From: Branchiostoma floridae
Lineage: Eukaryota > Chordata > Leptocardii > Amphioxiformes > Branchiostomatidae
NCBI RefSeq assembly: GCF_000003815.2
Contig: NC_049984.1
Coordinates: forward strand, 21,860,383-21,922,382
Direction of reading: 5' to 3'
Length of the DNA: 62,000 nt
Shown in pieces: positions 1-9,990 of the stretch. The notes below the pieces were generated by a model. That model saw nothing but the letters and a program-made list of their open reading frames with translations. It did not search any database and had not been told where the DNA came from. The first letter of the stretch is position 1; every line of letters starts with the position of its first letter. A program made the translations under genes and the position numbers.

Positions 1-1184
1 CCTCTGTAGGCTCCTGAACAAAAACAAAATCATATATAATGCTTACCTTACCTTTAATATTAATGAAGGTGTGCAGGATGACTACATTATTTGTACATGA
101 TTGTCTGAAACGATCGTGAAGAAAGGGACATATTAAGTTATTTGCATCAGGTGCCCCTTATGGCTAAATGAAGCCATTTCCTCACTTTGCAAGAGAAATT
201 TGTGTTGTATCAAAATGTAATCAATTACTGGTGCCAATGTCTAATATGTAACATTAAGAGGCAAGAGACTAGCTACATTGACTATTTATTAAATACATTG
301 TCAAGCAAAAAATGAAAAGGAAAGAGTAACTTCAGTGCAAAATCAAAATTATACATTTTTTATTCAACCTCCTGCCTTAAGCTAGCTACAGAGGACCAAT
401 ATGACACAGGTGTTAAGAATGAATATTAAATATTTAATTTAACACTTGTATCAGTTACAGTTTTGAGAACATTTATCATTGTATAAAAGGTTGGGGATTG
501 GAGCTCACCTGTATGTTCTCAGTATGGTTTTCACCCACCTTCCTATTGTGCTAAATAGTGAGGGTAAAGAACTGTTAAAGGCACAGTTAACTATAATTTG
601 AAACTGCTGAATAAACACATCAGAATATAACGCAGCAATTCATCGAAGACCAACAAGAATTGTAGGCTTAAAATGTGAGACACAAATATAATAAAACACA
701 AAGTCATGTTATATGCTACCAGGATATGCAAACATGTAGCAACATGTGTGACTTTGCAGCTTGACAGCACTCACCTTCACCTCCTCGCACTTCCTTTGGG
801 AGTGGTAAAAGGATGATTCCTCATTTAAGGCTTCTAGTTCAAAACAGATTTGGCAAAGTGAAAAATGAAATTGGATAATTTTCTCTGCAGTTATATCGAG
901 GGTTCTGTCCTTCCAAGGAAAACTCTCATGTAGTTAATTGAATGTACAGCTTCTCCGTCGATTGTCGATGGCAGGATTCGCGTGCTATAAATACGCTGTT
1001 CCCCGTCAGGATTACTATAGAAATTCGATTCCATGTTTTACGTTTACCTGCTAAGATACCGGAAGATTTGTAATGACGGATGCAATATACACAAAATGGT
1101 ACAAACATATATGCAACCACATACAAAACGATACAATGATATATAGAAAATCGATACCACAATATATGAACTTACAGTGTATCT
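1..1184. other. AT-rich stretch without a recognised gene
   Basis: No open frame longer than about 80 codons, no recognisable protein motif and no terminal repeat is visible. Likely intergenic or intron sequence downstream of the minus-strand exons that follow. Confidence 0.5.
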
Positions 1185-1437
1185 TCAATAAAAAAAATGA
1201 GTCTCTGGTATTACAGTTCTTAGGTCCAAAACGGAGTCGTCCGAATATTCATGCTCCGTTTGTCTGGCTGTTGGGTTCAGTGGTGGCTGTTGAATCGGAG
1301 GGACTGGAACTTGCAGTGACTGTGTGAGGTTCTGCGTCTCCGGAATTACAGTTCTAAGGTCTACCATAGCCTCCGCCCCGCCTGTGTCACCGATTTCGGG
1401 CCCGCTGAATGGGATGTAGATCAGCCTTCTCAGGTCC
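1185..1437 (-). CDS. Terminal exon of an unrecognised minus-strand gene, with an internal peptide repeat
   Basis: On the minus strand an acceptor-like TAATCTAAG precedes an open frame that ends in TGA. It begins DLRRLIYIP, then carries VDLRTVIPET and, about 145 bp later, LDLRTVIPET, separated by a proline- and glutamine-rich spacer. The two DLRTVIPET copies are near-identical at DNA level too, so an internal duplication has occurred, and the opening DLRRLIYIP may be a third, diverged copy. I do not recognise the protein. It lies downstream of the exons at 1801-1978 and 2244-2818 and may be the 3' end of the same transcript. Splice assignment is inferred. Confidence 0.35.
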
Positions 1438-1800
1438 CTTAGATTACAAAAATGTATGCCTTTGTTAGTGCCTTCTACTTTTCAAGTTTCAATTTTGCCA
1501 TACATGTAATACCTTAAATTACAAGGAGAACATTATGTGGTTAAGTACACAAATTCAAAATGTTTGACATAAAAATGATGATGAAGGCCTTTTCCTTTTT
1601 CCCACTAATGTTTAAACTCTACAATCTAAACAATGATTCACTTTTTTCACATTAATCATATTTCTTAACAAGACTTTATAAAGTGATGAATACTTAATGT
1701 TATCATCGTATTTATATAACGTTATCAAATACACGTAATTCAAAGATACCTTTGAAACTTCTGAAACAGTTGTTTTGATAGAATAAAAGAAATAACGCAC

Positions 1801-1978
1801 CTCTCCTCGTGGTACTCCAGAGGGTTGTTTGTGGTCATGAGAAAAACGCATCTTGCGGACTCTCGTCCTCTGGAAAGGGTGAAGAATCCGCCCATGCCAG
1901 AGAAATCTACTACTGCCTCTTTTCTTGATTCAAGCGTGTTGGGATAATTCATCAAGGAAATAGCCAAGTGTTGTTCTG
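1801..1978 (-). CDS. Unrecognised internal exon
   Basis: A minus-strand frame is bounded by GGCCAG at its start and by a GTGCGT donor-like site after the codons for HEER. The peptide (EQHLAISLMNYPNT... GGFFTLSRGRES... MTTNNPLEYHEE) has no stop and looks like coding sequence rather than a random frame. I do not recognise the family. It sits between the DUF6589-like exons upstream and the terminal exon at 1185 and could belong to that gene. Confidence 0.35.
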
Positions 1979-2243
1979 CTGGCCAGTGACACTACTGCCT
2001 CCAAATGAAAATGGAAAGGGAGGCGCATGTATTAAGAGTAGGTAAAATGTAGGCTGTAGACAAAGTTATTTTAACTTAGAAAAAATGATGCATGTTCTTT
2101 TATTACAGCATTTCTATTTATTAACAATACAGGGTGTCAACACAGAAAGTTAAGTCCACCGCCAAACGAAAGTGGGTAATCTTAACTTGCCTATGTCTAT
2201 AGGCACAAAGTACATCCACATGTCACACTGTCAATAAACAGAC

Positions 2244-2515
2244 CTCATCAAGGTTCAACTTCTGGTGCCAGAGTTCACGCTTTGGGTTCATCCCCTCCAG
2301 CCGCTCTACGGGTGTATCACCGCCCCTAAAGCCGGCTTGTTTCCCTCTGCTCTCTCCTCCAACAGCCAGTATCCTCACAGCGGAATTGGCTGCACCAGGT
2401 GGTGATGTTGCCATCCTCGTCCACTTCAGAGGGGACGTAGTTGGTCTGGATGGTGCGATGGATGTCTGCCATGTCCCTGCTTTTGTTGTCGTTCTTAAAC
2501 TGCAGTCCTAAGGTC
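2244..2515 (-). pseudogene. DUF6589-like transposase-family exon, frameshifted
   Basis: After a clear acceptor (TTTTTCTTCCCTCAG) the frame reads LRTLGLQFKNDNKSRDM then NYVPSEVDEDGN, like the 'PLGV(L/Q)xKNENKxxxM...YVP' segment I remember from DUF6589-domain proteins. The family then continues with a (F)GGD...RLEG...W-H segment, which is present here as FRGGDTPVERLEG and ELWHQK, but in a different frame. One frameshift therefore separates the halves. A GTCTGT donor-like site follows. The upstream exon at 2687 supplies the preceding family motif. The family name comes from motif memory only; the frameshift is seen directly. Confidence 0.5.
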
Positions 2516-2686
2516 CTGAGGGAAGAAAAACAATGTAGATATGCACATGGTATCAACATTGATGATAAGTGTCTAAAACAGAGTGCATGATCTGTGGATA
2601 GATGTCAGCTTTTGAAGATAGATATTGGCAATAAAGCCAAAACTTGCATATCGGACAGTCCCCCATTTGAACATTGCAAACCTCAC

Positions 2687-2818
2687 CTGCTCTGAAGGCT
2701 GCTCCATCTCAGAGGAGTACTGGTGTGGGGTGTGTCTCACGACAACATCCCTGAACCTTCTGAAGGCGGCCAGTCGTTCGGCTAACACACGGGAAACTAT
2801 GATGGTGTAATCCCCCTT
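2687..2818 (-). CDS. DUF6589-like transposase-family exon
   Basis: The minus-strand exon encodes IIVSRVLAERLAAFRRF, RHTPHQYSSEM and PSEQ and ends at a GTGAGG donor. This matches the 'RVLxxxLxxFxxFxxVV..HxPHxYSxEM' block of DUF6589-type proteins, which are transposon-associated in many invertebrates and fishes. No stop interrupts it. The acceptor could be either of two nearby AG sites, so the 5' edge is uncertain by about 10 bp. The exon joins the 2515 exon in the wrong phase, consistent with a 1-nt indel near the junction. Confidence 0.5.
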
Positions 2819-3298
2819 AGCAGCCGCTGGTATGGTTTATGTTTTTCATGAAAGAAGTATAGACCGACATATGGTTTTTATTATTTTATTTTGAAACAAT
2901 ATGTTAATGTGAACGGAACAGATATAACAAGATTAGAATCAACATGGAACAAATTAGAAAAAAAATAAGACCAGGTTCTATCGCACACGTTGACATCGTG
3001 TCCCAACATCAGTCAGTGTCATGTCATGACTTTAAAAGGGGCTAAGAAAGTCTTTTCCTCTCCACATCAAGTCTTAAAGCTATTAATATTAACTTCCACT
3101 AAGTTGTGATCCCTCTTCGTAACAATTTCCTCTGGTTTGATGTTTGCAGATCATTTTGAAACAAATATCATGGTAACTTTAATTATCTTTTGATTTGTGT
3201 TCTTAAGTTGAAATGGAACAGTCCAGCATGCGAATGTCTCTATTTACTTCACACAAAGATTATTTTGCAAGGTCACAACACATGAACAAAGAATACTT
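2819..3298. other. Intron or spacer without recognised genes
   Basis: AT-rich sequence with only short frames. I see no exon, RNA gene or repeat end. Confidence 0.4.
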
Positions 3299-3472
3299 TT
3301 ACGGTTTCTTTGTGTTGGATGTGGTGCACTTCCTTGGCCGGCCACGACGGGGTCGGGGTGACACCTTTGCCAGGAATTGCTGGATTAAGTCCTTGCAGTT
3401 GACATTCATCTTGGGCTCCCATGTGTCATTATCACTGCTGTAGTTTTTCCACCGTATCTTGTGTAAGATGCC
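3299..3472 (-). CDS. Chromodomain C-terminal half followed by an AT-hook, terminal exon
   Basis: The frame reads KIRWKNYSSDNDTWEP then NVNCKDLIQQFL, the second half of a chromodomain: the (V/R)xWKxYSxxxxTWEP strand with an aromatic cage residue, then the C-terminal helix. It continues directly into PRRGRPRK, a textbook AT-hook that binds minor-groove AT-rich DNA, and stops after TSNTKKP. The start is placed at an AG before GILHKIRW. The N-terminal chromodomain strands must lie in an upstream exon that I did not find. Chromodomains occur in Ty3/Gypsy chromovirus integrases as well as chromatin proteins; the presence of an intron argues against an intact retroelement. Confidence 0.6.
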   Translation of the reverse strand, partial: GILHKIRWKNYSSDNDTWEPKMNVNCKDLIQQFLAKVSPRPRRGRPRKCTTSNTKKP

Positions 3473-4148
3473 CTGGATAAGTGATTGGTACATACTGTGG
3501 TTGTGCCTGTGCTTGAAGCTTTTTCTGTATGCAAGAAGTAGTGCATAGTTACATGTCATTTGTGTGTAGGACAGTTCTGACTATGTTACATAGGTGTATG
3601 GTCGGTTAATGATTATTTGGATAGATGTTTTTGTCTTTTGTTAGTATGCTCAGGTACAGATCTTGCTTAGTGACTTGGTAATAAGTTAGTTTTTAAGTAG
3701 TGGTGAAATTCCTGTACCATAGATTTTAAGTCATTTTTTTCAGCCAACATATGGGCAGAAATTTTACGGCCATCACTTGTGTATGGGGTTCCTTTCCTCA
3801 TAGAAATTGATATCTTGCTCTCTATACTCTGTAATTCTGTAACAAACTGTGCAAAGAAAATGTAGTAAAACGATTATCTGCAGACATGAGTCGTGTTTTG
3901 AAATAACGGCTGGTCGTTATAGGAGTTTCACGTAAAACATTAAAACCAAACTGCCCTTTGGGAAATTGCATAGGAAACTTACTCAACCAAAGTTTTGGTT
4001 ATCTTGCTCACATCAAATTACGTTCACAATCACTAACAGACAATGTAAATGCGTCGGCAGACCATTCTTTCGTTGTTAACTGACTGCGGATCCAAAGATA
4101 GATGTTGATAATTTACACAGAGAGGATCATGACAAAGATGCGGGATTT

Positions 4149-4451
4149 TTAGAGTTCTCTCAATGTGTAGCTGACCAGAGTGATCCATGTAAGCCACTCT
4201 ATGTACATAGAACTTCTAGGTTTAAAGGTAGGCGTATTTGGGAACCATGAGTCTGTTCTGATATCAAAATGGTCCCCGCCCAGTCTGGTCAGCTGGTATG
4301 ACACCTTTGAACGGGAGAAAGTAACGTTCGCATTGTTACCACCCATGGAGAGCCTCTCCTCACAGTCCCAGCCTTTCAGATACAGTACAATCACTTTAGA
4401 CTGTGGTTTGAAGTCGGCAATGAGCTGTTCTTTTCCCTCTTCATATTTCTC
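4149..4451 (-). CDS. Unrecognised exon, open for about 100 codons
   Basis: An acceptor (CTACAACATAG) is followed by a long open frame: EKYEEGKEQLIADFKPQSK, VIVLYLKGWDCEERL, NANVTFSRSKVSYQL, GGDHFDIRTDSWFPN and a stop. Length and composition look coding. I cannot place it in a family. A donor inside the last 60 bp is possible, because the tail after SWFPN is less protein-like. Confidence 0.35.
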   Translation of the reverse strand, partial: EKYEEGKEQLIADFKPQSKVIVLYLKGWDCEERLSMGGNNANVTFSRSKVSYQLTRLGGDHFDIRTDSWFPNTPTFKPRSSMYIEWLTWITLVSYTLREL

Positions 4452-4703
4452 CTATGTTGTAGCCATCATAACAGTACATAGGGGCTGCAACATCCACCGG
4501 TAGCCTGGGAAGTACGTTTTGAGTCCAAGCTTTCTTGGTGTACCAACAGACTCAATGCAATTTTGTCTTATTCTTAATCCATTAGATTTTGATCCTCCAA
4601 AGTGTCAGGTATTTCTCCTTCATCCTTATTCTTTGTTTCTTCACCATCTTGTGACACAGTATGGGGTGCATGAGGTTTGACAAATTGGAGAGCACAGTAG
4701 TGT

Positions 4704-5064
4704 GGGGGGGGGGGGGGTGCGTTTACTGCCTACTTGCTTCCTTTGAAGTCCTCTAACTCTTGAACGACGTGCCGTAGGGCCGCCAAATTTTCAGGACATG
4801 ATATCGACATAATATCTGACGATTATTTGACGTTTGACGTTACGTTGACGTAAGATGACGTAATTATGACGTCATCAATTTGATCATATTGGCCGGACCC
4901 ATGAAAAAAGGGTATTCTCAGACAACTTCAAGTTATACTACAAAAATGTAACAACAAGTGCAGATAACAGGATAATAATGTTTATTACGACTGGTATTGC
5001 CAATAGCAACATCGATGACGTCATAATGACGTCATGCACATCTAAGATACGAGTTAGGCTCCGC
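4704..5064. repeat. Left end of an inverted-end element, starting in a G tract
   Basis: A run of 14 G (4704-4717) is followed by sequence that aligns without gaps, at roughly two thirds identity over about 50 bp, with the reverse complement of 10400-10480, which also begins in a G tract. The shared block ends in CCGCCAAATTT on the left and CCACCAAATTT on the right. Inward lie several CRE-like TGACGTCA/TGACGTAA motifs. I read this as one end of an old DNA transposon or MITE into which the LINE at 5065-9990 inserted. The alignment was made by eye. Confidence 0.45.
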
Positions 5065-5180
5065 CATATTGATATGTTTATTGCAAGTTCTTGCCCGAGG
5101 GCTAATTGCAGGTACAAACAACATGTAGAATAAGCAAAAATACAAAGGTGCTAGGAACTACATTCTATGACTATGCTATG

Positions 5181-6679
5181 CTAGTGTACATTATACTGGT
5201 TTTGTTGGGTTAGACTTCTTCTCTTTAGGCAGTGGAAGACGAATTTACCCACTTCTTTTATAATGTGTGGGTTCTTTGATTTTAATAGTAGGATTGATTT
5301 TTCATTGTCAGGAATAGTTGGAAAGTAAGCGTGTATTTTGGATACACTCATAAATAGTTGGTTTCTTATATCATCATAAAAAGAACAATTAGTGATAAGA
5401 TGACTCTCGTCTTCCACAGCATTTGAGGGGCAATATTTACAAATCCTCTCGGACACAGGTAGCTTCATATATCTCCCCTTTTCTATTTCCAGGGGGTGGG
5501 CACTAATTCTAATCTTACTGGTAGCTGAACGCTGCTCAAAGTCACAAAGTTCGAGATATTTCTCTATACAATATTCGGTTTTAAATTTTCTGTAAAATCT
5601 AAGCTTGCCAGTATCGGCAGACAGATTATGGAAGAAAGTTTGAATATACATATCTGAAAACCTTGTCCTTAATAGATTGCATATATGTTGAGGATCATAG
5701 TTAGTGCTATCACCATATAATAAGTATGAGTAGCCACAGTGATCGAAGATCTCCTTAACTCGCTGTAATAATGTCCGTCGACGACTATTTGTCAGAGATG
5801 CATGTTGTAATCGGAGAGCATCAACTTGCAGCGGGTGTGTATCGGAGTCTAGTTGTGTTAAGTGTGTCCAGAATTTTACAGTGCGCAGGGATATATCTAA
5901 ATCTAGTGGGAACCTTCCTAGTTCTGCTCTGGCTGCTACATTACTACTGTTCCTGTGCACACCAAGTACATTCTTGCAGAAGCGGTTATGGGAATTTTCA
6001 ATAGGTGAGGTGTCATTTATAGGGTCTTTACCCCAGACTTCACATCCATACAGAAGTATTGGTTTAATACAAGTGTCGAATATTCTTAGTAGGCACTTCG
6101 GAGAGACAGACGAACGGAGTAGCGATTTGAGACTGAACATGGCCTTTCGTGCTCTGAGTGAGAGCTGTTTTTGTGCAAGAGAGAAACTGCCTGATGCAGT
6201 AATATTCAAGCCCAAGTAGCAGTAGGACTGGACTATGTCAACTGTGTCTTGCCCAAAAGAGAATGTTTGTTTTGGGAATGATCGGCCAGATTTGTTGAAG
6301 ATAATGACTTTTGTTTTCTTTAAATTGACTTGTAATTTCCATTTCGTACAAAAGTCGCTCAATCTATTCAGGGCAATTTGAAGTCCTTTATCGGACTCAG
6401 AAAAAATAACAACATCATCTGCGTATAAGAGGCATGATACAAACAGGTTATGTAGGGAGGGTGGTGAGCATTCAGTATTATCAAGTACATGTACAAGGTC
6501 GTTTATGAAAAGGTTAAAGAGTGTAGGGCTAAGGTTACAGCCTTGCCTGACACCCTTCTCGGTTGCAAATGATGGCGTTAAACCAGACGATGTTTTGACG
6601 CATGTCAGGGGTTTTGAGTACATACATTTAATAAGCTTATAGAAATTACCGCCCACTCCTGACTCTAACAATTTATAAC
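5181..6679 (-). pseudogene. LINE ORF2, C-terminal part: RT fingers/palm and C-terminal domain
   Basis: Downstream of the nested insertion the frame runs to TAG with no further stop. It shows the RT block ending in the catalytic LLYADDVVIFS motif, then NLKKTKVIIFN, the thumb-like YLGLNI...ARKAMFSL, LLYGCEVWG, and a C-terminal CCHC-like segment (CKYC...HLITNC) typical of CR1/L2/Rex-type ORF2. About 500 residues. Reading across the 13-bp target duplication, the frame is the same as in the upstream half, so this part was intact when the nested element inserted. Confidence 0.85.
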
Positions 6680-7114
6680 CAATATATATTTTAAACTTCA
6701 ACCAACTTAGAAAAACCCTTCTCTGCAATCTTCAAGGCCTTTTAACCCTTGATTTGAAAACTATGTCTGACCCAGTCTTAACTCAACTTTTACTCAGGGG
6801 TTCACCCACTTTACCAACAGAAACAAATACCCATATTATGCAGATTACACAGACATACATACTCCAGACCAACCGCTTTCAAACTGATTGAACATTTTGC
6901 TTTAAATCTTGTATGTATATTTATTTATTGGATCCGTCACCCCACTGCTGTACTACTGCTTTATTTGATCTCACATTGTTTTGTCCCTTGTTTATTTTAT
7001 TTTCAAATGTCCTAGTGGTAATGTTAATATTAGCTTTGCTAGAGTGCACTTACCACTGTGTCTTGTCTTATATGTATACCAATAAAAAAAAATAAAAAAA
7101 AAACAATTTATAAC
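6667..7114 (+). mobile_element. Nested 5'-truncated LINE 3' end with poly(A) and 13-bp target duplication
   Basis: The 13-bp AACAATTTATAAC occurs at 6667-6679 and again at 7102-7114. Between them are 422 bp ending in AATAAAAAAAAATAAAAAAAAA-type A-rich sequence (about 7080-7101) on the plus strand. The insert begins with an open frame (NFNQLRKTLLCNLQ ... LLLRGSPTLPTETNTH ... YILQTNRFQ, then TGA near 6890), which resembles the last ~60 residues of a LINE ORF2, followed by a 3' UTR. This is the classic product of target-primed reverse transcription: 5' truncation, poly(A) and target duplication. It lies opposite in orientation to the host LINE. Confidence 0.85.
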
Positions 7115-9293
7115 GGAGACCCTCTCTCCAAACGGAATCGAAGGCTTTTTTATCTGTAAGATATTTGCTTAAAAGTGTATCAATAACGAACAGGTTATCG
7201 CTCGTTCTGAATTTGCTTCTAAAGCCAGCTTGATTGGGAGATATAAGTTTATTTTCATCTAGGAAAGTGGTGAGGCGAGAGTTTAGAATAGATGTAAATA
7301 GCTTGGCCAAGCAGCTGGTTACTGATATCCCTCTATAGTTATTGGGGTCATCTTTTGCCCCGCCCTTATGTAGGGCGACAATGTGGCTATTACACCACTC
7401 CTGGGGAAAATAACCAGACGACAGGAACAAGTTGAATAATTTGGTAAGTGGCTTAATGAGGATGTGAGGGGAGCATTTGAGCATTTCATTGAGAACCAAG
7501 TTTCTGCCCGAGGCTTTACCGTTCTTGAGGTTTGAGATCGCTAGCTTTATTTCGTTCCTCTGTATCGGCAAGTCTAAGTCATTGTTTACTATTGCGTCTT
7601 CTAGCTCTAATAATTTACCTTTGATATGAGTTTCGAAACCACTAGTGCTAGGGGGTTCTGGGGCATTGAGTCGAGCATTCTCTCCATACAGGCTTTTGAA
7701 ATGTGAATGGAGAGATTCGTCGGGAATTCTCCCCTGAGTTGAAGTTTTGTCATTTGATTTGTAGTTTTTCAAAAGTGTCCAGAAGGCTGCGGGCTTGTCA
7801 CTAGAGAAGGAGCTGAGTTGTTTGAAAATACCATCTTTATAATCTTTTTTAGTTTTTCGTATAAGTCTTGTGTACTGCTTTTTCTTGACGAAGTAAGAGC
7901 CTCTAATAAATGGGTCGCGTGGATTGTTTGATAACAGCTTGGCTAAGTTATGCAGCTCACGTCTGGCGGACGCACATGTCTTGTTGAACCATTTCTTCCT
8001 GTCTTGTTGATTTTTACATTTCCCTCGTTGTTTTTTCGAGCAACGTAGGGATAAGCACTTTTGACCTGCTTTTTGTAGGGGATTTACAAAATCATTCAAT
8101 GCCATGTCTAGTGATTGTGGAGTCTTTTCGTAGTTTTTGGTCATAAACAAGCTAATACTAGAGGTAAATTCCGAGGAATTTAGCGTGTCGGAAAATTTTT
8201 CTTTGGACTCGTTGTCCCAGATGAACTTGTAGTGTGGTCGGGAGGGTAAACTTGTTTCTTTTTTAAGAGGTGGTTTCGAGTTAGATTGCAATATTAATGA
8301 GAGCTTGCAATGGTCCGAGTATGGAGTTAACTCATGAACATGGAAAAACGTAGTTTTGCGAAGAAGAATATTTTCACTGCCTAACACATAATCTACTAAG
8401 CTAAAACCTTTTGGCTGGTGGCATGTCGGTTTTCCAAACATGTCCCCTGGGGTTCTCCCATTTAAAATTCTTACTTTACTATTTATACATAAGTCAATCA
8501 GATTTTTTCCAAAAACATTAACAGGCCCTTCGTCCATATTGGCCCTAGGGAGGGGATGGTCGAAGTCGTAATTTACGGGAAGGGTTTGAGAGTCTATAGG
8601 GGTGTCATCTGTAATATAGTCGGGCAGAGTTCCTACTCGTGCCTTCAGATCACCTCCTACCAATATTTCGCCGAGGTTGCTATAATGTGAGATTTCATCC
8701 TCAAGAACATCAAACATATCGTAATTTCTATTTGTATGGATGGTTGACCTATTGGGACTGATATAAACATTTGCCAAATATATATCTGTAGTATGATTAA
8801 AGAGCTGCTTATCTAATTTGACCCATAGAATATCGTCACTTTTACTTTCTAATTTGGTGACAAAACTTTTATATTGCTTTCTAAACAGGAAAACTATGCC
8901 GCCAGAGTTACGTCTAGCTCTCTTAGACTTAGTTCTTGTACTGCTAAAATGTAGGAAACCAGGAAAAGTTAACTCACCTGAGTGCCAGGTTTCCGATAAG
9001 GAGAAGAAGTCAAACCCTTTGAATTGACTAACAAATTCGCTATCTTCTAATTTATTACCTAATCCGTGAATGTTCCAAAAACCTAAAGAAATACCAAAGT
9101 TCTTATTGTAATGAGAAGAGTCGATTATCGATCTTTTGTTCAGTTTCTGGTCCGTGCAAGGCACATGTTCAACCTGAACCATATGGGCGAGATCTGTTGA
9201 GTCCGAAAGATGAGTCATGCTGACGTCCGAACCAGCTTCCTTCCATGTTGTAGAACGGGTAAGGGGGAGGTCCAAACCAGCCGGGACGTCCAC
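7115..9293 (-). pseudogene. LINE ORF2, N-terminal part: APE endonuclease and start of RT
   Basis: Starts at an ATG that overlaps ORF1 by about 125 bp in another frame. The endonuclease shows GFWNIHGLGNKL, LSETWHSG, GGIVFLF, LANVYISP, the GD-x-(N)AR block, SLVDYVLGS and TPYSDHCKL. In the GDxNAR block the catalytic Asn is Lys (GDLKAR), which should abolish cleavage. RT begins with IALHKGGAKDDPNNYRGIS and NQAGFRSKFRTSDN. The motif A region reads KYLTDKKAFDSVW, about ten residues shorter than the usual spacing before KAFDSVW, suggesting a small in-frame deletion. The frame ends in the nested insertion. Confidence 0.85.
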
Positions 9294-9963
9294 CGTTGTT
9301 CGAGGGCGCGTTGTATGCCTCTATTGGGGAGGGCCACTCCTTGAACCACTGTACCGGTGGTGGTTGTAGGTTAGGGTGGAACATAGGAGGGGCAGGAGCG
9401 GGCCGTCCTTCTTGCATGGTTGGCGGAGCGAAACTACCATGACTGTTGGGAGGACTGGGTATGAAGGTTCCCCGCTGCTGTTCTCTCGTCTGCTCGTGTC
9501 GGTTCTCAAGGGACCCTCGGGGCGGCTTAGGATTATTCCTGTATGCGTTACCGTTCCTCGGTGGGGAGTTTGGTGTTTTAACTTGTTCAGCATAACTAAA
9601 GGACTGGAATTGGCCGCCGGAATGGTCTGGCCTGGCGCGGCTTCCTTGTCCGCCGAAAGTGTTTCCCCGTGAATTACGCCTTTTGTTCTGCGTTGCGTCG
9701 GTGGCGTTCCCCTGGTTGTTCTTGCTGCTGTTTCTGTAACTGACCCGACGTGGTGACTTTCCGTGTTTCTTTTCAGACGGCAGTCCCAGGGCTTTAGACG
9801 CCTGTCTCTTGAGGTTGAAGGCTATGATTCGCACTCCGTCGCCACTAAGGTGATACCCGTCACTCTCATACACTTGGGCATTGTAGTTGCTGTCCTTCCA
9901 CAACTGTGGGTGACTGACATATGTGAGCTGACCATTAGACTCACACATGTTTTGCAGGTGCAT
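9169..9963 (-). CDS. LINE ORF1, esterase C-terminal part with low-complexity tail
   Basis: The first ~55 residues (LQNMCESNGQLTYVSH, then ESDGYHLSGDGVRIIAFNL) match the C-terminal end of an SGNH/GDSL-type esterase; the D-x-x-H in SDGYHL supplies the catalytic Asp and His. Such esterases are known in CR1/L2-group ORF1 proteins, where they are thought to assist RNP or membrane interaction. A basic, Asn/Pro/Gly-rich tail of about 200 residues follows. The N-terminal half, including the catalytic Ser block, is missing because of 5' truncation. The last 125 bp overlap ORF2. Confidence 0.75.
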   Translation of the reverse strand: MHLQNMCESNGQLTYVSHPQLWKDSNYNAQVYESDGYHLSGDGVRIIAFNLKRQASKALGLPSEKKHGKSPRRVSYRNSSKNNQGNATDATQNKRRNSRGNTFGGQGSRARPDHSGGQFQSFSYAEQVKTPNSPPRNGNAYRNNPKPPRGSLENRHEQTREQQRGTFIPSPPNSHGSFAPPTMQEGRPAPAPPMFHPNLQPPPVQWFKEWPSPIEAYNAPSNNGGRPGWFGPPPYPFYNMEGSWFGRQHDSSFGLNRSRPYGSG

Positions 9964-9990
9964 ATTATATCCACTACCTTGAATTATTCA

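Larger units (their letters stand above)
5065..9990 (-). mobile_element. 5'-truncated LINE (CR1/L2-like), interrupted by a nested insertion
   Basis: A non-LTR retrotransposon lies on the minus strand: the C-terminal part of an esterase-type ORF1 (9963-9169), an overlapping ORF2 with APE-type endonuclease and reverse transcriptase (9293-5181), and a short 3' UTR with an AATAAA in minus-strand GCAATAAACAT near 5075. An esterase ORF1 is known from the CR1/L2 group. The 5' edge near 9990 is where the ORF1 frame meets a stop, so the copy is truncated there. ORF2 is cut by a second retroposon at 6680-7101. A very similar 3' tail recurs at 51762-51818. The element is dead because of the insertion and the endonuclease and RT defects noted below. 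Confidence 0.85.

Noticed and set aside
4704-4717. G14 tract as an assembly gap or cloning tail
   Set aside because: A matching C tract occurs at the other inverted end (10482-10494), and a similar T/G tract sits inside a gene at 21508-21530, so these are genomic.
6913-7095. Plus-strand frame beginning MYIYLLDPSPHC as a gene
   Set aside because: It lies in the 3' UTR of the nested LINE, after the ORF2 stop, and runs into the poly(A).
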